A DNA stretch of 64,000 nucleotides from Thermothielavioides terrestris NRRL 8126. Taxonomy: Eukaryota > Ascomycota > Sordariomycetes > Sordariales > Chaetomiaceae. Position 1 is the first letter of the stretch; every line of letters begins with the position of its first letter. The position numbers were made by a program, and so were the translations under genes. Positions 55,398 through 64,000 of this stretch are shown here, one piece after another. Under the pieces are notes generated by a model. That model was not told the origin of the DNA and ran no database searches. It saw only the letters and a program-made list of their open reading frames with translations. The stretch covers positions 1-64,000 of the forward strand of contig NC_016462.1 in the NCBI RefSeq assembly GCF_000226115.1, in the 5' to 3' direction.

Positions 55398-58300
55398 ATG
55401 GAGGTGTTTCTGCGCAATCTGCCCCCGCACCTGACCGAGGGCGCCCTGCTCGGCCAGCTCCAGCCGTTCATGGAAAAGCTCTCCATCGCAGATTACGTGG
55501 CCGAGAAACCGAGAAATAAACCCACAGGACGCATCACCTTCCTCCGCGAAGCCGACGGCAAGCGGTTTCTCCAACATCATGGGGAAGTGCCGCTCCCCCA
55601 GACACCGTTCGCCCCGCCGCGGGGCCGGCAGCATGGGCACCCGCCCACACAGGCCCGCCTCTCCATCATGGGGAAGAACGTCTTCTGCAAGCTAAGCAAC
55701 CGGAAGCCCGACGGGCTGACCCTGAGGAGTATCGAGCATGAAGCCAGCCAACGCGGCCAGGCCGAGCCTCCGCCAGAGCCAACCACCAGGACCCTCGCGG
55801 CCACCGAGCTGAACTGCGGCTACTACGACTTCGACAAGGACGCAAGACTCACCTTCACGGCCGAGTGGACGGCGAGGGAGCGTTGCCACGTCAAGTTCGC
55901 CAAGCGGAACCTCCTCATCGGCATGACCGGACGAAGAGTCCAGCTGCGCATCCCGTTTCAAAGCATCATCGAGCTGGTGTGGTGGGAAGACGGCAGCGCC
56001 GCAGTGACGCTTTCATGGCCGCCCACCATTCTGACATGGGAACCCCCCGACGACAAGCTTACCAGGTTACTCTCCATGCTCAGCGTCACCGAGAGAGACC
56101 GTCTGATGCTAGCCAACCCGCGCCAGAGACTCGATGCCATCGACTCCCAGCATCGGCCCGTATCCGCCTTCTGCCTGGTGTACCATTTCAGAGTGCCCAA
56201 CCCCGTCACCAGACACGCCATCAGCGACTTCCAAAGCGAAATGTACAAGATGAAACAGAAGGCGTTGTTCCCTGTCACGCACTACCGTCTCGGCTTCCGG
56301 CACGCTGCCGCCCCGGGGTTCGCGGACGCGGCCGCCAGCATGCGGAACCAGCTGGCGAACTACAACCGCGACGGCTCGCTTCCATTCGGCCTGTTGTTTT
56401 TACTCCAGGCCCTCGTAGCAAACGGCTATCTCCATCCGGCCACGGTCTCTGCCCTCGCCCGCAAGCTAGTCGCCTTGTTCGCAGCGGCTAAGCCTGCCTG
56501 GCGCAGCCAACCGCCCGTCTCAGTCGACGCCTTCAAGCAGCTGTTCCAATGGATTGACTATCCAACACCGCCTCCCAACGGCGATCCAAACATGTTTTCT
56601 GTCGACGGCATCATGGAGTATCTGCAAGGGGCCGAGCGCCTCGTCCGCGAAGGGTCGGCCACAAGAGCGGCCATTTTCGATGACGCGCCGATTAGGGCCC
56701 GCATCTTCCGCGCCACCGTCACGCCTACGCGCATTACTCTGCATGGCCCTGAGCTAGAACCCATGAACCGCGTCCTCCGCAAGTTCTCGGACCATTCGTA
56801 CTTCATCAGGGCGCAGTTCTGCGACGAAAACGGCCAGGACCTCTTCTTCAACGCCAAGGTGTCCCTGGATGCCGTCTTCGATCGCTTCAAGTCTGTGCTC
56901 ACCGACGGCATCCAGGTGGCCGGCCGGGTATACAAGCTCCTGGGCTTCTCCCACTCGAGCCTTCGAGCACATTCTGCCTGGCTGTCCGCCCCTTTCATCC
57001 ACGAGGGACGCGTGCAAATCCCCGATCTGATCATCACGGGCCTCGGTGACTTCAACAGGATCCAGTCGCCCGCCCGCCGTGCGGCTCGTATCGGCCAGGC
57101 TTTCTCGGAGACCCCCTACGCCGTCGACCTCGACGAGAACATGATCCAAGTTCTCGAGGTCCCCGATGTCGAGCGGAACGGGCGCGTGTTCAGCGACGGC
57201 GTCGGAACCATCTCGGCCGGCGCTGCCGACGCTGTGTACAACGTCATTCCCAAGTCCAAAGGTTACCCGACTTGCTTCCAGATCCGATGGGCGGGCGCGA
57301 AAGGCATGCTGTCCCTAGACCCGCGCCTCGAAGGGAACAAGATATGCATCCGTCCCTCCATGGTCAAATTTGAGAGCAACGACAGGCAGCTGGAGATTTG
57401 CGACATGGCTTCCAGGCCGATTCCCATGGTGCTGAACCACCAACTGATCAAGATCCTCGAAGATATGGGGGCGCCAGACAAGTGGTTCCTCGAATTGCAA
57501 AACAGGGAACTGCAACGGCTCCGCGCTGTTACTGCCACAGTGTGCAACACAGCGAGCTTCGTCAGGGCCAAGAAAATTGGCCAGAGCATTCAGCTGCATA
57601 AGCTTCTCCTCCAGACAGAGGCCATGGGCTTGGATTACTGGCAAGACGACTTCCTTCGCACCGCGGTCGAGGCGATTGTGCTCAATGAGCTTCGTCTCTT
57701 GAAGCACAAAGCCCGTATCCCCGTCCCGAAGGGCATTACCCTGTTCGGTATAATGGTCAGTTTCAGTTCCGCCTCTAAAACCCTGCCCGTGGCACCGGCT
57801 TGTGCTCCTCATGGCCTGCTTTCGAAATCTGTCAGAAAGGGAAGACAGACAGGCTGATATTGTTTGACAGGACGAAACAGGGTTCTTGGACGAAGGGGAA
57901 GTCTACGTGACGTACGACGCGGAGGACCGTTATTGCCAGCCTCCGGGACCCGGACCCGTGATTGTGGCGCGCTCACCTGCGCTGCATCCAGGCGACATCC
58001 AGGTTGCGTACAATCGGATCCCGCCGGACGGACATCCTCTGATCCAGCAGCGCAACTGCCTCATCTTCAGCAGCTGGGGCGATCGTGACCTCCCAAGCCA
58101 GCTGTCAGGAGGTGACCTCGACGGTGACCAGTTTCACGTCATCTGGGACCCCCAAGTCGTTGCGTCTGTGATCACCTTCGAACCGGCGAAATACGATCGC
58201 GTCTCGCCCCTCGAGTTGGACAGACCGGTGGTCAGCGCAGATATTGCCGCCTTCTTCGTCGACTTCATGAGAACGGACCATCTGGGTGTGATCGCGACGC

Positions 58301-59392
58301 GGCACAAAATTCTCGCAGACCAGAGAGAGGGTGGTACGCTCGATCAGGATTGCGTCAGGCTCGCCGAGCTGCACTCCAGAGCCGTTGATTTCTCAAAGAC
58401 CGGGCGGGCCGTCGAGCGGTGGGAGCTTCCCCAAAGCTTGAAATGGCGGCCCGATTTCCTCTCTCGAGGGCCAGAAATCAAAATCCACGACATATCCGCC
58501 ATTGAGTTGGACCAGTACGCCGCCTCACGGGGCGACGAGGATGTCGATGACGTTAACGATGAAGGGCCACAGCACCGGTACTACCGCTCAGAAAAGATCC
58601 TGGGAAAGCTCTACCGCGCAGTGGACGAGCGAAAGATCTGGGCAGAAGACATCCGGATGGCCATCACGAGCCGGGGGTCGTCGTCTTTCTGGGACCAGTT
58701 CCTTGCCGTCATCCAGGAGCGCGTGCGTGCCATTGGCCCTGTGGAATGGCAGCGCCGCTCTGCCGAGGCTCAGAGAATCCGTCACGCGTAAGTTTGCTGA
58801 TTCCGTTTCGGTTCACCAGCTCGCCAAGCTTTTGTCCGAGGGTCCTACTGACGGTTGTTTCTGTTCACACAGCTACGAAGACGCGGTCCACGGCGTCATG
58901 ATAGACTGTGCTGAGCCTGACGGTTGTTTCTGTTCACACAGCTACGAAGACGCGGTCCACGGCGTCATGATAGACTGTGCTGAGCACCCCCATCAGCCCC
59001 TGAGGGAATTTGAGGTGTTCATCGGCTTCATCTTGCACAAGACGGAAGGGCAGGCACGTCGGCAGCGGGACCGGTCCGTCAAGATCAAGGACGAGTTCGA
59101 GTACATCACCTCGTGGATCACGCGAGAGATGCGGAACCCGTCCAAGGTCAGCGGGCGGCACGCCGGCGAGCTAGACGCGCTCGAGTTGTGTCTTGCCTGC
59201 CTACACATCGGGTGCCGCACTGGCCCCAGGGAGAAGCGGGCCTGGCACCGCAGCTCGGCGCTCGACCTCGAGAGCTTCAAGATCGTCGCCGCGGCGGCGC
59301 TGGTGCGCGAGCTGAGCATCCTCGAGACGAGAGGCCGGGGGGGCCAGACGTACGCATACGGCGGCAGCGGGAATGTCGGCTTCGGTGGCTGA
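55398..59392 (+). CDS. RNA-dependent RNA polymerase of the RNA-silencing type
   Basis: Exons 55398-57755, 57871-58787 and 58873-59392 encode 1264 residues. An RRM-like N-terminus (M-E-V-F-L-R-N-L-P, residues 1-60) precedes the eukaryotic cellular RdRP core. F-S-D-G-V-G-T-I-S lies near residue 598, and the catalytic S-G-G-D-L-D-G-D-Q has Asp868, Asp870 and Asp872. The family makes double-stranded RNA from aberrant transcripts for Dicer, in quelling, meiotic silencing or DNA-damage small RNA. Which Neurospora paralogue (QDE-1, SAD-1, RRP-3) it matches is not clear. The last intron's acceptor lies in a perfect 69-bp tandem duplication, so two acceptors (exon from 58873 or 58942) are both in frame, giving 1264 or 1241 residues. 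Confidence 0.92.
58848..58985. repeat. Perfect 69-bp tandem duplication across a 3' splice site
   Basis: Bases 58848-58916 are repeated exactly at 58917-58985. Each unit has pyrimidine-rich sequence, the acceptor TTCACACAG and the next 44 exon bases. Sixty-nine is a multiple of three and the duplicated intron part has no stop, so both acceptors keep frame. Confidence 0.97.
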
Positions 59393-60024
59393 CCTAGTAA
59401 GAGTGGGAACGCTGCTTCGTTTCAACGGACCTGGGCTGCGTGGCGCCAATGGACATTGACGTGCCCCATTATTCGAGCGGCTCCTAACATTCTCTCAGCC
59501 GTTCCGGAATGCATCAGTCTGCGGCTTTCGCCCGTAGCTGCACTCAGACATATTGATTATCAGCCGAGCGGCAATGGCTTGATTGATGGGCTGGAGAGAG
59601 GGGGTTTTGCAAGCGATGCGGGCTCGGGACCTGGCTAGGATGGTGGGGGGTGGACGGGAGGGACATGCGAATGGAAAGGAATCAGGACCATCTGATTTTA
59701 TGTTGTCAGGAAATTACAAGGAGAGTACCTTAGTTGAACCTCAATGGAGACCTTCACGTCGAACCCGGATCGGCTTCCGTTCGATTAGATCCGAGCTACA
59801 ATCTCCGTAGTACTATAACCGTGCCTAACTCCACTCAGCTTTTCCTACGGAATACATCTATCATGCAGCATGTCGGCAGTACGAGTGGTTGGGGTTTATA
59901 TTGCCATTTGAGACGCTCCACGCAGCGTCTTGTCTAATGTGTATGTCTACCGTCCCTCCAGCAGGCAAACAGTTGAAACTGCCCCAGCGAAAGCTCTGAC
60001 ACCTCGATGCTTCACATGCCTGAA
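59393..60024. other. Convergent gap
   Basis: About 630 bases between the RdRP stop (plus) and the F-box gene stop (minus) hold two 3' UTRs. No gene is seen. Confidence 0.5.
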
Positions 60025-61480
60025 TCAAAGATAATCGGGCGGGTATTTCTGCTCCAGGGATTGGGGATAGGTCCACATTACAAGTGCGGTTGCCAAGTAA
60101 TGGAACGGCCGTCTCCAAGACGAGCTCTCAGACCGACCTCTTTCAGTGGTATCGAACCGCGAAAGCAGGACGATGTTCCCCATGCAGTTGATGAGCCTGA
60201 ACAGCCTATGACAAAATCCCGTCAGCTCCTTGGCTGGGGAACCCGGGCGAAATTGAAGGTTCCGCTAAGCTTACATGTTGAGGGCGAATAGAGCCAAAGT
60301 GGCTTGGGTAGACTTTGGAGCAGGACTACCGGATGGTGAAGCCCTGGCGACCTCGGCGGCAACGTAGTAGATCGGCGGAATCCAAAGGCTCAGGATGGTC
60401 AATTCGAGGGCCAGTGTCCAATGGTACGTCCTTCGCCTGTTGCCCCTGAGGATGATGAAGGCGAGGCAGATCCACAGGAGGATGAAGTTGATCTTTCTAA
60501 ACGGTTAACACTTACCGCGCCACCGCCGGAGACAGCGACACAGAGAATGCAGAGAATTTGAAAATGGTACGGGCACTCCGTTCACTCACCACGGTGGGCG
60601 CAAACACCAGCACAGAATGCCGGTAATACCTCCAGGCGAGGGCGGCGGCGACGATGCCCAGGCCGAGCTGGAGCCAGCCGAGGATGAAGAAGATGAACAG
60701 GGCGTCGTTGTACCGCTTGTGGCAGAAGCGATGCATCTGCTCGCATCCGAAGGCGGCACCGTTGACGATGGGGTAGCCGCACCAGCGGCAGACCCAGACG
60801 GTGTCGTAGCTGGCCAGGCAGATCTTCCTGCCGACGCGGACGCGGGGGTCGCGGGCCTTGACGGCGCAGTCGAGACAGCGGCTGGCCAGCGGGTATCCCG
60901 GGTCGGCACGGCGCGGCTGGAGCAGGGTGGCGCCGGAGGGGTCGTAGACCAGGCAGCTCTTGCAGTGGCCGAGGAGCTGCCTGCGCAGCTCGGCCGGGCC
61001 GAAGAGGGTGCGGATCTGGGAGGGGCTGGCCAGATGATGCAGCTGCTTGCAGGTCTTGCGCAAGCGGAAGATGTCGGCGAAGTCGAGGCGCTGCAGGACC
61101 ATGAGTAGGATCTCGGGCGGGAGCGCGAGCAGGTGACGCGGTTGCGGAGGCGGGGCCGGTGGTGGCTCTGGCGGGCTGCAGGTGGTGTTGTTGTTGTTAT
61201 TGTTGGTGGTGGTGGTGGTACTGCTGCTGCTGGGGCCGCCGCTGGCGTCCGGCTTCACGGCGGGCGTGACATTTGGGTCCCTCCTGGCCAGGGAGGAGAT
61301 CGAACTGCGGACCGCCTCGGAGAGGCCGGCCGGAGAGAGGCCGATGAGTCCATGGATGAATGTGCCGCTCTGGGCGGCTGGATCATGGGGAGCCGGACAT
61401 GTGGGGGGCGGGGGTTCCACCGAGACGGACGCCATCGCCGGCATCTCGAGACAAGGGCTAGAAGGTCGAGATGGCTCCAT
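60025..61480 (-). CDS. F-box protein with C-terminal membrane segments
   Basis: Exons 61480-60590, 60492-60275 and 60205-60025 encode 429 residues. The N-terminal 130 residues are Pro/Ser-rich with short Thr and Asn runs. An F-box follows near residue 134 (L-P-P-E-I-L-L-M-V-L-Q-R-L-D-F-A-D-I-F-R-L-R). Next comes a Cys-rich segment with C-K-S-C, C-L-D-C and C-R-W-C pairs that could bind zinc, then at least three hydrophobic segments (F-I-F-F-I-L-G-W-L-Q-L-G and I-N-F-I-L-L-W-I-C-L-A-F). The second intron was placed because AT plus G restores L-N-M-L-F-R-L-I-N; without it the protein stops about 60 codons earlier. F-box proteins recruit substrates to SCF ubiquitin ligases; membrane-bound ones could act in ER or vacuole protein turnover. 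Confidence 0.75.
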
Positions 61481-63401
61481 TCGGGACTCTGCCCCGTGCC
61501 CCTGTACCGTATGCCCGGGAAAGAATCCCGCCACGCAGGGGGAAGGGGAAGAAAAAAACAACAGAGTTTGTAACGGCCAAAGGGCAACTTCCAGATACCT
61601 GACGAGATGAACGTGATGTTCACTCTTCCCTTGCGCTCATTTTTTCGAACTCCAGCCGAGTCGAACTCTGGCAGGCTGCACCGCCGCTGCGGCTGATCCG
61701 GCCGCCACCCTCGCCCAAGGCAGAGCGAATGTGGAGGAGTGCGGGGCTCCCACTCAGGCGGACAACCTGGGGCGGGGTGGGCTCGAACGCTGCGGTTTGT
61801 GTGTTAGGGACGGATTGGAAGTCATCCGGAATGCTTTACAGAACCCCCACCCTTCCCCGCCGTCAGCTCAGCATAGAAGTGCGACTCGGCGGGGGCGGGG
61901 CCGAAGCGCACATTGACGCCAAGAGTGAAGGTACTGTAGCACGCAGGCAGCCTCAGGCGGCGCCTAGCTCATCTTGATTTCTTGAGTGGGCAAAGAAGAA
62001 GAGCCTGGTTCAGAGGCCGCAGGCTGCCGAACCCCATATGATTCCGAGTGCGCCGCCGCCGGAACCGTAACAGGCTTTGTCGCCCTGGCCGGTCTTTGGG
62101 ATGCTACCTGGAGGCCGGAGACTGAAACCCCTCGCAGGAGAAGCGTCGTCAAATTGTAACAATACCGCCGCACACGAAAAGGTCAGGTAGGTAGTGACGA
62201 CAGCGTCCTCGTCCGACGTCGACTTCGAAGTTCGAGGTCAGATGTGAGGAGCCTGTGTAACTACCTTAGCCAAGATGGTCGGCGAGCATCAACAGTCCTA
62301 TCGGATGCCCAAGGGTGTGATAAGACATCTGATTCGAAGTCGATTATTTTATCGAATCGCTGACATTTACGGCTGGCAGGCAGGGCGGGTTAGGCAGAGC
62401 TGGTTGTTCTTTGCAACTTCGCGAATTGCTGCAGGCCAAGCGTGTAAACACAGTGTATTACTGTGCAAAGTGAGTGGGGCGCTTTGTGGCTGCTGTGGCG
62501 ACGCCACTTCCCCTCAAGCCCTGTGGGGCCAAACCAAGAGCAAGAGGACATCAGTCAGCAGGAGCGAGGTCACGAGTCGATCAACCAGAGCGTCTTCTTG
62601 AAGGGTGTCTCCCAGTGTACCAACCCTCTGCGGGAACGGCGCGCTCAGAGGTCCGGGGACCAGGATCTGATGTCCACCTGAATTCCCTCGTTCGGCATTG
62701 TTCTATACCTCCTTGACTCCCCTGAGCGGCCTGCACAGCCCGGAGAGGCCAATGCAGCAGCTTGCCCTTTTGCGATGCTTGCCATGGGAGTCTTCCCGTC
62801 ATCGTCTGTCGTGTGAAGGCCTTCGAAGACACGGCCGTCCGCTGTCAAAAGATGGTGGCAAAAACGTTGTGAGTCATCACGCAATGGCTGATCTGGAGAG
62901 CTGACCGGGCTCCTTGGGCTGCGCGAGGTCTCGCAGGTCTGTTCCTGCTTTCCGCCGTGGTGGTTCTCACATTTCGCCGGAAGCTGCCTGGCATTCGTGC
63001 ACGCTTGGCGCCGATGGCCCGACCGTGTACGTACCCTGCAAGTACACACATTCCCCGGGTGGGGCGTGGCCATGTGCCCCAAAAACACGGTCCAGTTCTC
63101 GTTCGAGCTCCCTGGGCGCCTGCCGCGCGGTCGCAACAGTGACCTCGGACACCACCAGCAAGCCAATCGACCTGCGAATTTTTGCCCCGTCAACACCAAC
63201 AACACAGGCTTGGTTTCGAACGTCATTTCTTAAACTGACACCAAACCCCGCCACATCACCCGGAACCGCCCAAAATTCGCGTCGTCAACATCCCTACCGC
63301 GCATCGCTGCGAAAAAGAAAGAATACAAGAGATTATATATTGCCAACTTTTCTGTCCTCTTTACCCAAGTCGCAGCCCGCGCGTTCGCGTACATCTCAAG
63401 A
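61481..63401. other. Long divergent intergenic region
   Basis: This 1.9 kb between the F-box gene and the histone gene holds both promoters. Minus-strand open sequence at 62645-63226 (about 190 codons) lacks any recognised domain. A TATATA-like AGATTATATATTG lies about 70 bases before the histone ATG. Confidence 0.5.
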
Positions 63402-64000
63402 ATGGCCGGCGGAAAGGGCAAGTCCTCGGGAGGCAAGAGTTCCGGCGGCAAGACTGGGGTTGAAGGCCCCAAGAAGCAGCAGAGCCATTCGGCGCGCGCC
63501 GGCTTGCAGGTACGTCGCGTTTCTATCGTGTATTCTTGTGCCTTCGCATGTCGTTATCTTTGCGACAAGCGAGCGCATCCCGTATCGTCTGTGTACACCC
63601 CTCCAACACAACGCGTTCTTCCCGACATTCCGCAACTGCAGAGTGTTTTTGCTCCGACAGTGGCGGCGTGGTGCGCTGCCACCGCTGCATCTTCACCGCG
63701 TGCACCTCGCGTCGATGGCGGCAATCGGGCGCATCAGACAACTCGCTGTTTCGCTGGCCGACGACGGCGCCGTCCCGGTGCTGGCTTGGACGCCCGATGC
63801 CATGAGCGCGCCTCTCTCGCCACCTTGTCTTTCCTCTTTTGTGACGTTTCGTCGCCCGCTGACCCCTCTCGCTCCAGTTCCCTTGCGGCCGTGTCAAGCG
63901 TTTCCTGAAGCAGAACACCCAAAACAAGATGCGCGTCGGTGCCAAGGCAGCTGTTTACGTTACTGCGGTACTGGAGTATCTCACCGCTGAGGTGCTCGAA
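63402..64000 (+). CDS. HTZ1: Histone H2A.Z, 5' part (cut by window end)
   Basis: Exon 1 (63402-63509, 36 codons) encodes a Lys/Gly/Ser-rich tail ([12 protein letters not shown]) ending A-R-A-G-L-Q. After a 368-base intron, exon 2 begins at 63878 with [11 protein letters not shown] and runs off the window at 64000 in Y-L-T-A-E-V-L-E. The V-K-R-F-L-K and [12 protein letters not shown] signatures separate H2A.Z from canonical H2A. It replaces H2A at promoters and is deposited by SWR1. The very long intron relative to neighbours is usual for fungal histone-variant genes. About 79 of some 140 residues are visible. Confidence 0.95.

Noticed and set aside
62645..63226. Minus-strand open sequence of about 190 codons upstream of H2A.Z
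   Set aside because: Low-complexity Arg/Ser/Pro composition and no family resemblance; it lies where the histone promoter is expected.

Overview
The window is one end of a filamentous-fungus chromosome. It opens with 28 perfect TAACCC telomere repeats and then a 7 kb block rich in TpA and poor in CpA/TpG, the footprint of repeat-induced point mutation (RIP). After that come GC-rich, intron-bearing genes whose families (HET, GMC oxidoreductase, DUF2985, AA8/LPMO, RdRP, short 60-110 bp GT-AG introns) are typical of Sordariomycetes, probably a Chaetomiaceae-like species. Species identity is inference; nothing here names it.

Layout. 1-187 telomere; 190-5808 a RIP-destroyed Tad1-like LINE ending in an (AAT)n tail; 5922-6054 a 19-bp minisatellite; 6130-6960 more RIP-mutated DNA. 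7.7-9.1 kb is a carboxylesterase pseudogene with RIP-type stops. 9.8-25 kb is an accessory oxidative/nutrient block: secreted GMC oxidoreductase, bacterial-luciferase-like monooxygenase, HET protein, alcohol-oxidase-like GMC enzyme, secreted HD-domain protein and a methionine-permease-type transporter. 25-26 kb holds unrecognised degraded coding-like sequence. 26.7-31.5 kb has a PHO89-type phosphate permease with an in-frame TAG and a DUF2985 membrane protein. A tRNA-Gly(GCC) lies at 32.1 kb, a decayed HET gene at 33 kb, a MATE transporter at 34.4-36.7 kb, a candidate small cysteine-rich secreted protein at 37.7-38.3 kb, a siderophore-transporter pseudogene at 38.8-39.6 kb and an APC permease at 39.9-41.7 kb. 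A 1 kb AT-rich TIR element sits at 43.1-44.1 kb. 45.6-47.7 kb carries a secreted AA8 cytochrome next to an LPMO-like protein. Then come a small membrane protein, an EthD/alpha-beta-hydrolase fusion, a MetE-C-terminal-like protein, an RNA-dependent RNA polymerase (RdRP), an F-box membrane protein and, cut by the window edge, histone H2A.Z. Core genes (RdRP, H2A.Z) appear only at the telomere-distal end.

How they may work together. The clearest functional pair is AA8 cytochrome plus LPMO-like protein (electron donor and oxidase outside the cell). Weaker is a sulfur/methionine theme (SsuD-like monooxygenase, methionine permease, MetE-like protein). RIP remnants near the telomere and an RNA-silencing polymerase in the same window are both genome-defence features. 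All exon structures were built by eye from splice motifs, reading-frame continuity and remembered family consensus; none was checked against transcripts or databases.
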